In this document: positions 1-8,700 of the stretch, in pieces
Position numbering within the stretch: the first letter of the stretch is position 1
How the letters are laid out: every line of letters starts with the position of its first letter
Origin: Saprospiraceae bacterium
GTDB lineage: Bacteria; Bacteroidota; Bacteroidia; Chitinophagales; Saprospiraceae
DNA: 42,909 nucleotides
Assembly: GCA_020630435.1 (NCBI GenBank)
Contig: JAHDBJ010000065.1
Span: forward strand, 1-42,909
Reading direction: 5' to 3'
Notes under the pieces: generated by a model
Told to the model about the DNA's origin: nothing
What the model saw: only the letters and a program-made list of their open reading frames with translations
Databases searched by the model: none
Program-made: the position numbers and the translations under genes

Positions 1-24
1 CCTCTTAATCATCTGATTAAGAGG
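1..24 (-). terminator. Hairpin terminator downstream of the tRNA gene end
   Basis: Perfect inverted repeat with 10-nt arms (CCTCTTAATC and GATTAAGAGG) around a 4-nt loop. It starts 10 nt beyond the 3' end of the minus-strand tRNA remnant at 34-55, so its position fits a tRNA terminator. The U-tract expected on the minus strand would fall outside the window and cannot be checked. Confidence 0.55.
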
Positions 25-33
25 GTTTAGAAG

Positions 34-55
34 TACTCGAGGCGGGAATCGAACC
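34..55 (-). other. tRNA 3'-end fragment, candidate attachment (att) site
   Basis: Read on the minus strand this is GGTTCGATTCCCGCC followed by CTCGAGT and A. It has the form of a T-loop (TTCGATT), the 3' half of a T-stem (CCCGC), the 3' acceptor strand and a discriminator base. The 5' half of the T-stem does not match (TTAGG where GCGGG would be needed), so the tRNA is broken right at the T-loop. That is where tyrosine recombinases commonly cross over, and an integrase gene follows 130 bp away. I infer an att site with the rest of the tRNA displaced to the far end of the element. The tRNA's amino acid cannot be told. Confidence 0.55.
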
Positions 56-134
56 TAATCAACCAAAGGAAGCTAAAAGAATACAAATAACTGTATTTCA
101 ATTATTTAAATATAATCACAAAACAATAATTTGA

Positions 135-164
135 TTGTGCTTTCTCATGTTTTACCTATATTTG
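135..164 (+). promoter_or_regulatory. Bacteroidetes-type promoter of the integrase
   Basis: TTG at 135-137, a 19-nt gap, then TATATTTG at 157-164. This matches the Bacteroidetes consensus TTG-N19-TAnnTTTG exactly. The predicted start of transcription, around 171, leaves a leader of only about a dozen bases before the ATG at 184. Confidence 0.6.
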
Positions 165-183
165 TTACTATAATGTTACTGAT

Positions 184-1275
184 ATGTCTGTAAAACTTAG
201 AACAAGGAATTTAGCTAAAGGTGTAAAAAGATACTACTTGGACATATACCATAACAAGGAACGATCATACCAATTTTTAGATATTAAGATTACACCTGGA
301 GACACCAAACGTAGTGAAAAGAAAAGATTGGCAGAAAACATAAGAGCTAATAAAGAACTTGAATTAATTAGCCTTGGAAGTTCTTATCAACCAGAACATT
401 TAAAAGATTTAAATTTTAATCTTTTTGCAGAGGATTTCATCAAAAACTACAAATACAAAGATATTAGAATTGTAGCTAGTGCCGTTGCCAAATTCAAAGA
501 TGCAACACAAAATAAAAAATTAAAGATTTCACAGATTACTCCTTCAGTAATGGAAACTTACAAGACGTATCTAATACACGATGCGAAACTAAGTGGAGAA
601 ACAGCTCACAATTACTTTACAAGGTTTAAAAAAGTCCTTAGAAATGCTAAAATCAAAGGATATATCAAATCTATGCCGACTGATGAAATTAGGTTTAAAA
701 ATCCTAACAAAGAAGATACGCTTCGCAAACAAGTTTTAACTCCTGAAGAACTACAATTGCTAGCAAACACACACTGTGGTAATAGTGAAGTAAAAAAAGC
801 TTTTTTATTCTGTTGTTATACGTCTTTGGGTATGGCTGAAATAAGAAAATTGAAATGGAAGAACATTAAAAATAATAGACTAGAAACTACAAGAGAAAAA
901 ACTGGTGGTCAAATAAATAATAGATTAAACTCTGTAGCTGTTCACTTAATTGGAGAAAGAAAAAATAGCGAAGATTTTGTTTTCGATTTACAAATCATCA
1001 GTGATAATGCAGTAAACAAAAATTTAAAATATTGGATTCAACGAACAGAAATAGATAAACACTTAACTTTCTATTGCGCTAGACATACTTTCGCTTGTTT
1101 ATTGCTAATGAATGGAGCTAATTTAAAAACGGTTGCTGATGCAATGGGGCATAGTTCAACTAAAAGCACTTTAAAGTATTTGAATCATGTTCAAAAATTA
1201 CAGGATAGTGCTATTGATGATTTACCTTCAATAACTATTAAAGACTTACTTGATCATCTTAATACAAAATTATGA
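184..1275 (+). CDS. Tyrosine recombinase (integrase)
   Basis: Site-specific recombinase of 363 aa, probably responsible for integration and excision of the element whose att site lies just upstream. The N-terminal arm-binding/SAM-like part spans about residues 1-180 and the catalytic part about 185-350. Seen in the catalytic part: the R-H pair in CARHTFA (R300, H301), GHSS (H323) and the Tyr nucleophile in KYLNH (Y332). Two usual positions are changed. The box-I Arg is Gly (G216, in TSLGMAEIRKL), and the His of HxxR is Tyr (FYCAR). Loss of the box-I Arg is known in IntDOT of CTnDOT, so this need not mean inactivity. Residues 87-193 are encoded by DNA that recurs almost unchanged at 19549-19869. 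Confidence 0.9.
   Translation: MSVKLRTRNLAKGVKRYYLDIYHNKERSYQFLDIKITPGDTKRSEKKRLAENIRANKELELISLGSSYQPEHLKDLNFNLFAEDFIKNYKYKDIRIVASAVAKFKDATQNKKLKISQITPSVMETYKTYLIHDAKLSGETAHNYFTRFKKVLRNAKIKGYIKSMPTDEIRFKNPNKEDTLRKQVLTPEELQLLANTHCGNSEVKKAFLFCCYTSLGMAEIRKLKWKNIKNNRLETTREKTGGQINNRLNSVAVHLIGERKNSEDFVFDLQIISDNAVNKNLKYWIQRTEIDKHLTFYCARHTFACLLLMNGANLKTVADAMGHSSTKSTLKYLNHVQKLQDSAIDDLPSITIKDLLDHLNTKL
443..763 (+). repeat. Direct repeat, copy 1 (inside the integrase gene)
   Basis: 321 bp that recur at 19549-19869 in the same orientation with one visible difference (c at 489, t at 19595). The copies start 19,106 bp apart and flank the whole lipid cluster. This copy lies in the intact integrase and covers the core-binding region up to the start of the catalytic domain. 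Confidence 0.95.
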
Positions 1276-1468
1276 ATGAAAATTTGAGCAAAGAATTTTC
1301 TTACTTTTAGAAAATTTCATTAACCGATTTAAATTAAGCAAGATGAAAAGGTTGGTCAAAGAGAATAATTATAAACAGATGATTGTAATAGAGCAGAGGG
1401 AAAAAACTTAACGAAACCGAATATGCGGAATATTGTTAAACTCCAAAGTAACTAGAAGACAAACAAAG

Positions 1469-3220
1469 CTAATCTTGATTACTATCACTAGTTTTCCCAT
1501 CATCTATATCCTTGCAAAGTTTTAGCTTTCCACTATCAATATAATATATTTTATCTGCATGTCGAATGGTGTCCATTTTGTGTGTAATAATGATAGAAGT
1601 TCTCGAATGCATTACTCTATCAAGTGCTCCTTGAATTAAATATTCGGTTTCCCTATCGATGGAACTTGTTGCTTCATCAAAAATCAAAATAGGCGGATTA
1701 TTTAGCAAAGCTCTCGCGATTGCAATACGTTGTCTTTGACCACCAGAAAGCATTAAACCTTTTTCACCGATTTCTGTATCAAATTTCATGGGAAGCCTCT
1801 GGATAAAATCATATGCGTTAGCAATTTTAGCAGCCTCTATAATATCGTCGATAGAATATTTTCCAGAGGAGTAGGATATATTATCTTTAATGGTTCCACC
1901 GAATAGATCGATTTCTTGAGAAACGACCCCAAAAAGCTTTCTGTATCTTTGTAGTGGTAGTTTGTCTATAGACTTGTCGTCTAATAAAATTCGTCCTTTC
2001 GTTGGACTATAAAATCTTAGTATTAGTTGGATAAAAGTTGATTTTCCGACTCCGCTAGGACCTAAAATTCCTATAACTGAACCTTTCTTAATATCTAAGT
2101 TTATTGATTTGAAAATGACATTTTTTGATTGACTATATGAAAAAGAGCAATTTTCGAACCTAATGGAACTATTAAAATTAACATTAAGCTGCTTATTATT
2201 TAAATATGGCTCAAGTTCAACCTCCATTAATCTCTTAATTCTACCTACTACGCTGATAGAGTTTTGTAATTTTCCATACGCACTAGCTATTTTTGAAATA
2301 GATTCACCTAACAAATAATTAATTAAGAAGAAAGTAATAAGAATACCAAACGTAACTTGGTTTGTTTCTACGAGAAATGTCCCATACCAAAAAGTAAAAA
2401 CTAAAACTAATGATGCTATCAAACCACCTAATGAATCAAGTCCAGTTTTATAAAGACCCATTGTTACACTATATTTTATTATTTTATCTAAAAGTAAATT
2501 GTAGGATTCAGTCTCATGACTTTCATTTGCAAAGGTTTTAACAGTTCTAATATTTTGTAAGGTTTCTTCAACATATGTCGAAGAAGTTGCGTAATAATCC
2601 TGGATATTTTTTGAAATTAGTTTAACTTTTTTTCCAATTAGTTTTGCTGCGAGCAATGCAATCGGAAATGTGATAAGTGTAATTAACGTTAAAATTACAT
2701 CGAGATAAAAAAGAACAGATATCGCAACTATTGCTAATACCGTTTGATATAAAAATGTCGGTATCTGTTCACAGAAAATATATTTTAACATTGACACATC
2801 CGTATTTAACCTACTTAAAAGCTCTCCTATTCGCTCTTTGTCATAAAATGATATGGTATATTTTAAGTAACGTTCGTATAAAACTTTTCTAATATGCCCA
2901 ATGGTTAACTCGTTCATTTTATTAAAGAAATAGTCTTTAATAAAATTGAATAAATTCTCCAAAACAACTAAAATAACTAATAGAACAACTAGAAAGTTGG
3001 CTGTATAAGGTAAATCCGTATTCGATTTATTTAAAGAAATATCTAATATATTACCTGTGATAATTGGAAGTGACAACGATAGAAACCCAGTTATAAATAT
3101 GCTAATCATTCCATAAAGGAAATATTTGCGAAAAGGTTTAAGGAAAGGGAAAATATATTTTAGTGCATCAATAGTTTTAAAAGAGTTTCTTTCATAATTT
3201 TTAGGGCCGGTATCTTTCAT
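1469..3220 (-). CDS. ABC exporter, fused permease and ATPase (MsbA/LmrA type)
   Basis: 583-aa half-transporter that would act as a homodimer in the inner membrane and export a lipid, peptide or drug-like substrate. Residues about 25-320 form a six-helix ABC transmembrane domain and residues about 345-580 the nucleotide-binding domain. Visible motifs are Walker A (GPSGVGKST, near 384), signature LSGGQRQR (near 488), Walker B ILIFDEATS and the H-loop in IIITHK. The gene is the last of a minus-strand group that includes two FtsX-type permeases and a GT1 glycosyltransferase, so the substrate may be the product of the neighbouring lipid cluster. That link is inferred. The start is the only ATG before the first hydrophobic segment. 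Confidence 0.9.
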   Translation of the reverse strand: MKDTGPKNYERNSFKTIDALKYIFPFLKPFRKYFLYGMISIFITGFLSLSLPIITGNILDISLNKSNTDLPYTANFLVVLLVILVVLENLFNFIKDYFFNKMNELTIGHIRKVLYERYLKYTISFYDKERIGELLSRLNTDVSMLKYIFCEQIPTFLYQTVLAIVAISVLFYLDVILTLITLITFPIALLAAKLIGKKVKLISKNIQDYYATSSTYVEETLQNIRTVKTFANESHETESYNLLLDKIIKYSVTMGLYKTGLDSLGGLIASLVLVFTFWYGTFLVETNQVTFGILITFFLINYLLGESISKIASAYGKLQNSISVVGRIKRLMEVELEPYLNNKQLNVNFNSSIRFENCSFSYSQSKNVIFKSINLDIKKGSVIGILGPSGVGKSTFIQLILRFYSPTKGRILLDDKSIDKLPLQRYRKLFGVVSQEIDLFGGTIKDNISYSSGKYSIDDIIEAAKIANAYDFIQRLPMKFDTEIGEKGLMLSGGQRQRIAIARALLNNPPILIFDEATSSIDRETEYLIQGALDRVMHSRTSIIITHKMDTIRHADKIYYIDSGKLKLCKDIDDGKTSDSNQD

Positions 3221-3306
3221 TGGATATAATACATGATTATAGACTGTAAATTCATAAAGTTACTATAAAATCTTTTTTGTTCTTGTTATTAAAAATTTGA
3301 GGACAT

Positions 3307-4572
3307 CTATTCTTCTTTCAAGGCTTCAATGGGCTTTTTTTGAATTGCTTTATAGGCAGGAATTAAGCCTATCAATGTCCCAAGTGCTGCTAATAAAAAT
3401 AAAGTACCTATTACATATTCAATCGAAACGTTTGGATTAGAAAAAGGAACATTCTCCATATTTTCGGTAAGTGCATTAAGAATTTTTAGTGTAAATAAAC
3501 CTGCCAAAACACCTATAAAACCTGAAGTAAAAGTCAAGAAAAAGGATTCGATAATTATATGATTACGAATATCCGAAGGTTTTGCACCTAAAGCACGCCT
3601 TATTCCTATTTCCTTCGTACGTTCATCAATGGATATTAATAAAATACTACCTATACCGATTACTCCAGAAAGTATTGTTGCAATACCAACAATTATAGAT
3701 ATAGTAGTAAGACCTGTGGAGAATCCTAAAATTTTATTGAAAACAACGCCTAAATTGAAGCTCCCAATTGCTCTTTTATCGCTAGGATGTATTTTATGGA
3801 TTCTAGAAAGTTCTTTTTTAATCATTTCTTCTACTTTTAAAATATTTGCATCACCTTTAGCTGCTATTGTAAACCATGAGACATTTTCCCCTGTATTGTA
3901 GAGTTTTCTATATGTTGTGAATGGAATAAAGATATTTCTATCACTATCAAACGGTACACCCCCTCCACTCAAACCATGAATTCCTACAACTCGAAAATTA
4001 AGATTATTGATTTTAATAAAACTTCCAATCGGATTTTCATTATCCTTGAATAGTTCCGTTTGCGTGCGCTCTCCAATAATGCATACTTTCCTAGCGTACT
4101 TAATATCCAGAGGGTTAATAAACCTTCCCCCTGAGTATATTTTTTTATTTGCGATTTTTATAAAGTCCGGAAAATCTCCAAAAATTGAATAGTTTTCAAA
4201 TTTCGACCCTCTTGAAACTGAAGCGGGGGCAGTACCGAAAACTCCTTTCGCATTTCGAGGAGCAATCGCAATTAATTCATGTATTTTTTGTCTCAAAGCA
4301 ACGGCATCGGAAATTTTTAATTGGATTTGCCGATTCGATTTAAATCCTGAATATGGCATACTAGTAGTTTTGGCCCAAATGAAGACAGTGTTATGGGAGA
4401 TATTTTGAAATTCTCTACCGAAACCATTATTTAATCCATTTACCGTTCCTGAGAGCACGACATAAACAAATATACCTGTAGTAACTCCAATAGAAGTCAG
4501 GAAGGTTCTTGTTTTATTTTTTCTAATGGAAATAAAAATTTCTGTCCAAATACTTTTATCAAATAATGCCAT
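3307..4572 (-). CDS. MacB/FtsX-family ABC transporter permease
   Basis: 421-aa inner-membrane protein. One transmembrane segment near the N-terminus (about 22-45) is followed by a periplasmic MacB_PCD-like domain (about 50-270). Three C-terminal transmembrane segments form an FtsX domain with the hallmark KEIGIRRALGA. Proteins of this type use ATP hydrolysis by a separate or fused ATPase to pull substrates across the envelope (MacB, LolCDE). No ATPase domain is present here, and no LolD/MacB-type ATPase or MacA-type adaptor is encoded nearby. It is 5 nt from the similar upstream gene, so the two are probably cotranscribed and form a heterodimer. Confidence 0.85.
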   Translation of the reverse strand: MALFDKSIWTEIFISIRKNKTRTFLTSIGVTTGIFVYVVLSGTVNGLNNGFGREFQNISHNTVFIWAKTTSMPYSGFKSNRQIQLKISDAVALRQKIHELIAIAPRNAKGVFGTAPASVSRGSKFENYSIFGDFPDFIKIANKKIYSGGRFINPLDIKYARKVCIIGERTQTELFKDNENPIGSFIKINNLNFRVVGIHGLSGGGVPFDSDRNIFIPFTTYRKLYNTGENVSWFTIAAKGDANILKVEEMIKKELSRIHKIHPSDKRAIGSFNLGVVFNKILGFSTGLTTISIIVGIATILSGVIGIGSILLISIDERTKEIGIRRALGAKPSDIRNHIIIESFFLTFTSGFIGVLAGLFTLKILNALTENMENVPFSNPNVSIEYVIGTLFLLAALGTLIGLIPAYKAIQKKPIEALKEE

Positions 4573-4577
4573 TTGTA

Positions 4578-5813
4578 TTATTTCTTTCTTAACGCAACAA
4601 TTGGTTTAATTTTAGATGCGTATCGAGCAGGTAAAATTGCTGCAAAAACTCCGCAAATAATTAATAGGATGGTTACAAAAAATCCCGTTTTTATTTCGAT
4701 TTCAGGGTTAGTGATAAAGTAATTTTCTTCTAGAGATTTTCCTTTTAAAATTTTAAGGAATCCAATAGCCATAATCAGACCCGAAAGTCCAAAAAACGTA
4801 GTTAATAAAATAGCTTCCAATACAATGGCATTTAATATTTGTAAGGGTGTTGCTCCCAGAGCTTTTTTTATACCAATTTCCTTGGTTTTTTCTCTAACTG
4901 TGAAAAATATAACATTACTAATACCAATCATCCCGGAAATCACAACAGTAAGTGAAATTGCAGAAATAATTAAATTTAAGAGTATAGTAAATTCAGTATT
5001 TCTCTTATAATCATTTGATATATTTTGTACATAAATACCATTTTTATCATTTGGACTAACCTTCTTTTTATTTTTTAAATAAACTTCTACATTTTGTTGT
5101 AGAAGTTCAGCACTTTCATATTCTAATTTTTTATTGAAACCAACAATTATTTGATCTACTTTATCCTTATCATTTTCCACTAGTTGTCTAGTAGTATAGG
5201 GTACATAAATAAAACTTTCTTCATACTCCCCTTCCTCATCCATGAAAACTCCTATGACTTTATGGACCTTACTTTCAATTTTAATAAACTTACCAATAGG
5301 ATTACTGTTCTTAAACAAATCTTCCGCTACCACTTTTCCTATAACAGCATATTTATTTTTATTTTTTATATCCAATAAATTAATAAAACGTCCTTCTGTG
5401 ATTACAGATTTTTTTACAAATTGATAGCTTGATGCTACACCCCTTAAATTGTACGAATAAGAGTTACCCTTATAAATTACCAAGGTCGTTCTTTCAATAA
5501 TCGGAGTTATATAATCAATTGAAAATTTAAAATTACTTTTTATACCTATTAAATCTTCATTATTAAGCTGAATGATTCTTCTGGATTTAAATCCACCATA
5601 TGGCAAGGAGGTCTCCCTTGGTATTACTTTCATTATATTAGTGGCGTCATCAGCAAATAGTTTTTTAAAGGTATTCTCTAAACCGTTTCCAAAACCATTT
5701 AGAGTCGCAAAAATCATCACCCCAACGGTAACTGAAAATCCAGACAAAAAAGTTCTTAATTTATTTTTTGAAATAGATTTTAGAATTTCAATCCAGACAT
5801 CATTATTAAACAT
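4578..5813 (-). CDS. MacB/FtsX-family ABC transporter permease
   Basis: 411-aa paralogue of the next gene downstream, with the same plan: N-terminal transmembrane segment, extracytoplasmic MacB_PCD-like domain, and C-terminal FtsX domain with KEIGIKKALGA. Conserved stretches shared with the neighbour include LPYGGFKSRR / MPYSGFKSNR and the GRFINxLDIK region, so the pair arose by duplication. It is the first gene of the two-permease unit. The ATPase that energises the pair is not in this window. Confidence 0.85.
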   Translation of the reverse strand: MFNNDVWIEILKSISKNKLRTFLSGFSVTVGVMIFATLNGFGNGLENTFKKLFADDATNIMKVIPRETSLPYGGFKSRRIIQLNNEDLIGIKSNFKFSIDYITPIIERTTLVIYKGNSYSYNLRGVASSYQFVKKSVITEGRFINLLDIKNKNKYAVIGKVVAEDLFKNSNPIGKFIKIESKVHKVIGVFMDEEGEYEESFIYVPYTTRQLVENDKDKVDQIIVGFNKKLEYESAELLQQNVEVYLKNKKKVSPNDKNGIYVQNISNDYKRNTEFTILLNLIISAISLTVVISGMIGISNVIFFTVREKTKEIGIKKALGATPLQILNAIVLEAILLTTFFGLSGLIMAIGFLKILKGKSLEENYFITNPEIEIKTGFFVTILLIICGVFAAILPARYASKIKPIVALRKK

Positions 5814-6064
5814 TTTATTAAGTAAAATTTGTATTTTTAATTAAATAGAAAGATAGAATTTTCTGACATAAATTTTATTAAATATTTAAAAATAGTTCTT
5901 ACCTAATTTTTCAAAGCCAAATTATTGAATAAAATGAATCTTATTTAAGAAGGAGACAAAAGGTTAATTTACCTTTAACTTGAAGTTCAGTTATGAACAT
6001 AGTGATTTAATATAGAAGCTATAATTTCAGGGAGAGGTTTTAATAAAACAAACTTATCAAGAAA

Positions 6065-7318
6065 TCAAAAAGCCTCCTCAATAAAATCTGCAGCATTTCT
6101 TGCTCCTTTTTCAAGTTCGATTTTATTCTTCAATAAAATTGCACTTTTTTTATGTTTTTCTGAATTTAATAGATAGTGCAATTGTTGTTTTAACAAACTA
6201 GGCGTAAGTTTTTTCAGTTCGATAACAATTCCCGAACTAAGTCTTTCAAGTCTATAGGCATTATCAGGCTGGTCATGACTAAAGGGCACTACTAAACTGG
6301 GACATCCCGACATAAGAGTACGTGATAGAGTTCCAATTCCACCATGATGAACTATCATTTTTGCATATTTGAATAATTTACCATGCGGATAATGGCCTGT
6401 ATAATAAAAATTATCATTGCACTTAACTTCTAAGTCAACATCTGATTCCGGCATTAAAAAAATCGCTCTTTCATTCAAATCTTCACAAGCCACTCTTGCA
6501 TATTTATAAAAATCTTCACCACAATAAGCTGCTGAAGAACCTAGAGTGAAAACTATAGGTGATGTTCCACTTTCTATAAAATCGTTCATTTCTTTTTCAG
6601 CATATTCATCCACAGTTTCATCTAAAAATACAAACCCAGTTAGCCTAACACTTTCAGGATAATCCGATCTTATTTTTGCAAAATGTTCAGAGTAGAGTCC
6701 CAATGTAAGTAATGGTGAGTGAGCTCCTTCAAACATTGGATGGTTATTATCGTTTTCTAGACCTAGTTCATTTCGTAATTTTGCAATGCCTGGAAACCAA
6801 TTTATAGTAGCGTTTTTTGCAATTTTTATTAAAAGGTTGTTAGCATTCTTACCTAAAAAATTTATGTGACGGAGAAAAGGCATATTGTGAGGCACAATAG
6901 GATCGTATTTTGACCAAAAAATACTTGGGGCGATAACACCGGATATCCAAGGTATTTTGGTTTTTTGTGAAACAATCGGTGCTGCAAAACAAAGCATGCT
7001 TGCTATTATCAAATCTGATCCTTTTGAAGCCTCTAACAAATCTAAATAAGTGTCTCGTATATATCTATCGACAATTTGTTTCATTACGAATTCACCCCCA
7101 TTGGAATTACTCATTATTGAGTTAGCAAAATGGGGGTCTTTATAGTCTAAATCCGGTCTAAGTGCCTTGAAGTATAAATTATATTTTTCAACAATTGATT
7201 TGTAATGAGGGCTTGATGCAAATATAATAGAATGTCCTCTTTGTTTTAATTCAATAGCTATTGACAAGTAGGGATACAAATCACCTTTTGTTCCAGCTGT
7301 AGCAACCGTTATTTTCAT
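6065..7318 (-). CDS. Glycosyltransferase family 1 (UGT/MGT type)
   Basis: 417-aa GT-B fold glycosyltransferase that would move a sugar from a nucleotide sugar to a lipophilic acceptor. The N-terminal Rossmann half starts MKITVATAGTKGDLYP, as in sterol, macrolide and carotenoid (CrtX) glycosyltransferases. The C-terminal donor-binding half shows FTLGSS, HHGGIGTLSR and PFSHDQPDNAYR, the bacterial counterpart of the plant PSPG box. There is no signal peptide or membrane helix, so it is cytoplasmic or membrane-associated. Divergent from the lipid cluster across a 423-bp gap, it probably glycosylates that product. The acceptor cannot be told from sequence. Confidence 0.85.
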   Translation of the reverse strand: MKITVATAGTKGDLYPYLSIAIELKQRGHSIIFASSPHYKSIVEKYNLYFKALRPDLDYKDPHFANSIMSNSNGGEFVMKQIVDRYIRDTYLDLLEASKGSDLIIASMLCFAAPIVSQKTKIPWISGVIAPSIFWSKYDPIVPHNMPFLRHINFLGKNANNLLIKIAKNATINWFPGIAKLRNELGLENDNNHPMFEGAHSPLLTLGLYSEHFAKIRSDYPESVRLTGFVFLDETVDEYAEKEMNDFIESGTSPIVFTLGSSAAYCGEDFYKYARVACEDLNERAIFLMPESDVDLEVKCNDNFYYTGHYPHGKLFKYAKMIVHHGGIGTLSRTLMSGCPSLVVPFSHDQPDNAYRLERLSSGIVIELKKLTPSLLKQQLHYLLNSEKHKKSAILLKNKIELEKGARNAADFIEEAF

Positions 7319-7741
7319 AAGGAAAAGATATTTTAATTCAATTATTCTTTATGTACAAATTACATAATTAAGTAGTTACAATATCTGTTTAACAGGAATT
7401 AATTTGATATATTGATATTTTAAAACAAGCTCTAACTTCAGATAGAATCAGTAGAAATTACTAAAATAAGGAGCAAAAACCAAAAGATAGTTCAAAACAT
7501 CAAGCGCTTCATATTATGTAGGAAACTTCGCAATCATTAAATTCGCTTAAATAATTAATGTTTGAAGTTTTAAAGCACAAAATGTAATTATTCAAATAGT
7601 GACCACTTAAAATTTCTAGAAAATAATATATATATTGTGTTGAAATATTTAGTCTACTATAATATAATTTTATCTTAAGTTTTACTTATTGTAACACTTT
7701 TACGCTAGTTATGTTAACCTAATTAATTGAAAATTGATAAA
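7319..7741. other. Divergent intergenic region between glycosyltransferase and lipid cluster
   Basis: About 420 bp, very AT-rich, between two divergent transcription units. It must hold promoters in both directions, but I see no box pair that matches the Bacteroidetes consensus exactly. No ORF, RNA gene or strong hairpin was recognised. Confidence 0.4.
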
Positions 7742-8686
7742 ATGTCAAATGATAAATTTGCGGTCTTTGTTAACCAATCTGCTAACAACGGTAAATCAAA
7801 AAAAAAATGGGAAGAAATAAAAAAGCTGGTTAATAAAAATCTTCCAGATAATACTGTTTATTACGAGTATTCTCCTCCGTTTGATTTCGCCAAGACAATT
7901 AAAAATTTAATAGGCAAAAATGGAACGAACTGTTTTATCGCTGTGGGAGGCGATGGCACGTTATTTTATCTATTAAATGCTTTAACGCAAATTAATAGCT
8001 GTCGCCTTCAACACATTTTCTTGGGTGCGATTGGGTTAGGTTCAAGCAATGATTTTTGTAAAATAAACTCATCATCTTTGAAAGGATATAAATTTCGAAT
8101 TGGGAAAAGCAAATTTGAACCTGCTGATCTCGGATTTGTAACTTTATATAATGGTAAAAAAAAACAAAGTAAATATTTTATTTCAAATGCAAGTATAGGC
8201 TTTCTGTCAAATGCAAATGCACTATTCAATTCTAATGATTTAGTTATTAATTTTCTGAAGAAAAGATTTGTTGAACTCGCAATTAACTACACGGCAATAG
8301 CCTCAATATTTAAGCATAAAAATTGTTCACTTTCAATAAGCTACGGTTCTGAACAATACACAAGAAATATCACCAATTTGAGTATCCTTAAATCTCCGAA
8401 TGTGGCTGGAAGTTTTCGTTACCCTTCAAACATATCCCCCAACGATGGCCTGTTTGATATAAAGCTCTGTTCAGATCAAAGTAAATTGGAATTAAGTCAT
8501 ACATTATTTCGGTTATATATGAACAAATTTCAAGGAAAAAAACTCTCTTCTTTTAACACAAATCAAATAACCGTCGAATCGGATAAAGATTTTTTTGTGG
8601 AATTGGATGGGGAATTATTTGGTGCTTCAAAAGCTGAATTTCAAATTATACCGAGTAGTTTAAATACTCTTAACTTTCTTCAATAA
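7742..8686 (+). CDS. Diacylglycerol/sphingosine-type lipid kinase
   Basis: Lipid kinase of the DAGK catalytic family (YegS, BmrU, LCB5). It would phosphorylate a hydroxyl of a diacylglycerol, long-chain base or similar lipid with ATP. Visible motifs are the N-terminal VFVNQSANNGKS, the nucleotide-binding VGGDGT, LGSSND, and the C-terminal FFVELDGELFG. I start it at ATG 7742 (314 aa), just before the conserved domain; an in-frame TTG at 7727 would add five residues. It opens a plus-strand run with UbiA 14 nt downstream. With an alpha-oxoamine synthase in the same cluster, a sphingoid-like substrate is possible but not shown. Confidence 0.85.
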   Translation: MSNDKFAVFVNQSANNGKSKKKWEEIKKLVNKNLPDNTVYYEYSPPFDFAKTIKNLIGKNGTNCFIAVGGDGTLFYLLNALTQINSCRLQHIFLGAIGLGSSNDFCKINSSSLKGYKFRIGKSKFEPADLGFVTLYNGKKKQSKYFISNASIGFLSNANALFNSNDLVINFLKKRFVELAINYTAIASIFKHKNCSLSISYGSEQYTRNITNLSILKSPNVAGSFRYPSNISPNDGLFDIKLCSDQSKLELSHTLFRLYMNKFQGKKLSSFNTNQITVESDKDFFVELDGELFGASKAEFQIIPSSLNTLNFLQ

Positions 8687-8700
8687 AAAAAATTCAATTT

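Noticed and set aside
1276-1468. Possible gene remnant between integrase and ABC exporter
   Set aside because: Short ATG-led frames but nothing recognisable; the AATTTTC/GAAAATT inverted repeat at 1294-1316 has no U-run.
3629-5844. Several plus-strand ORFs opposite the MacB-type permease genes
   Set aside because: They lie entirely or almost entirely antisense to well-supported genes and have no recognisable motif.
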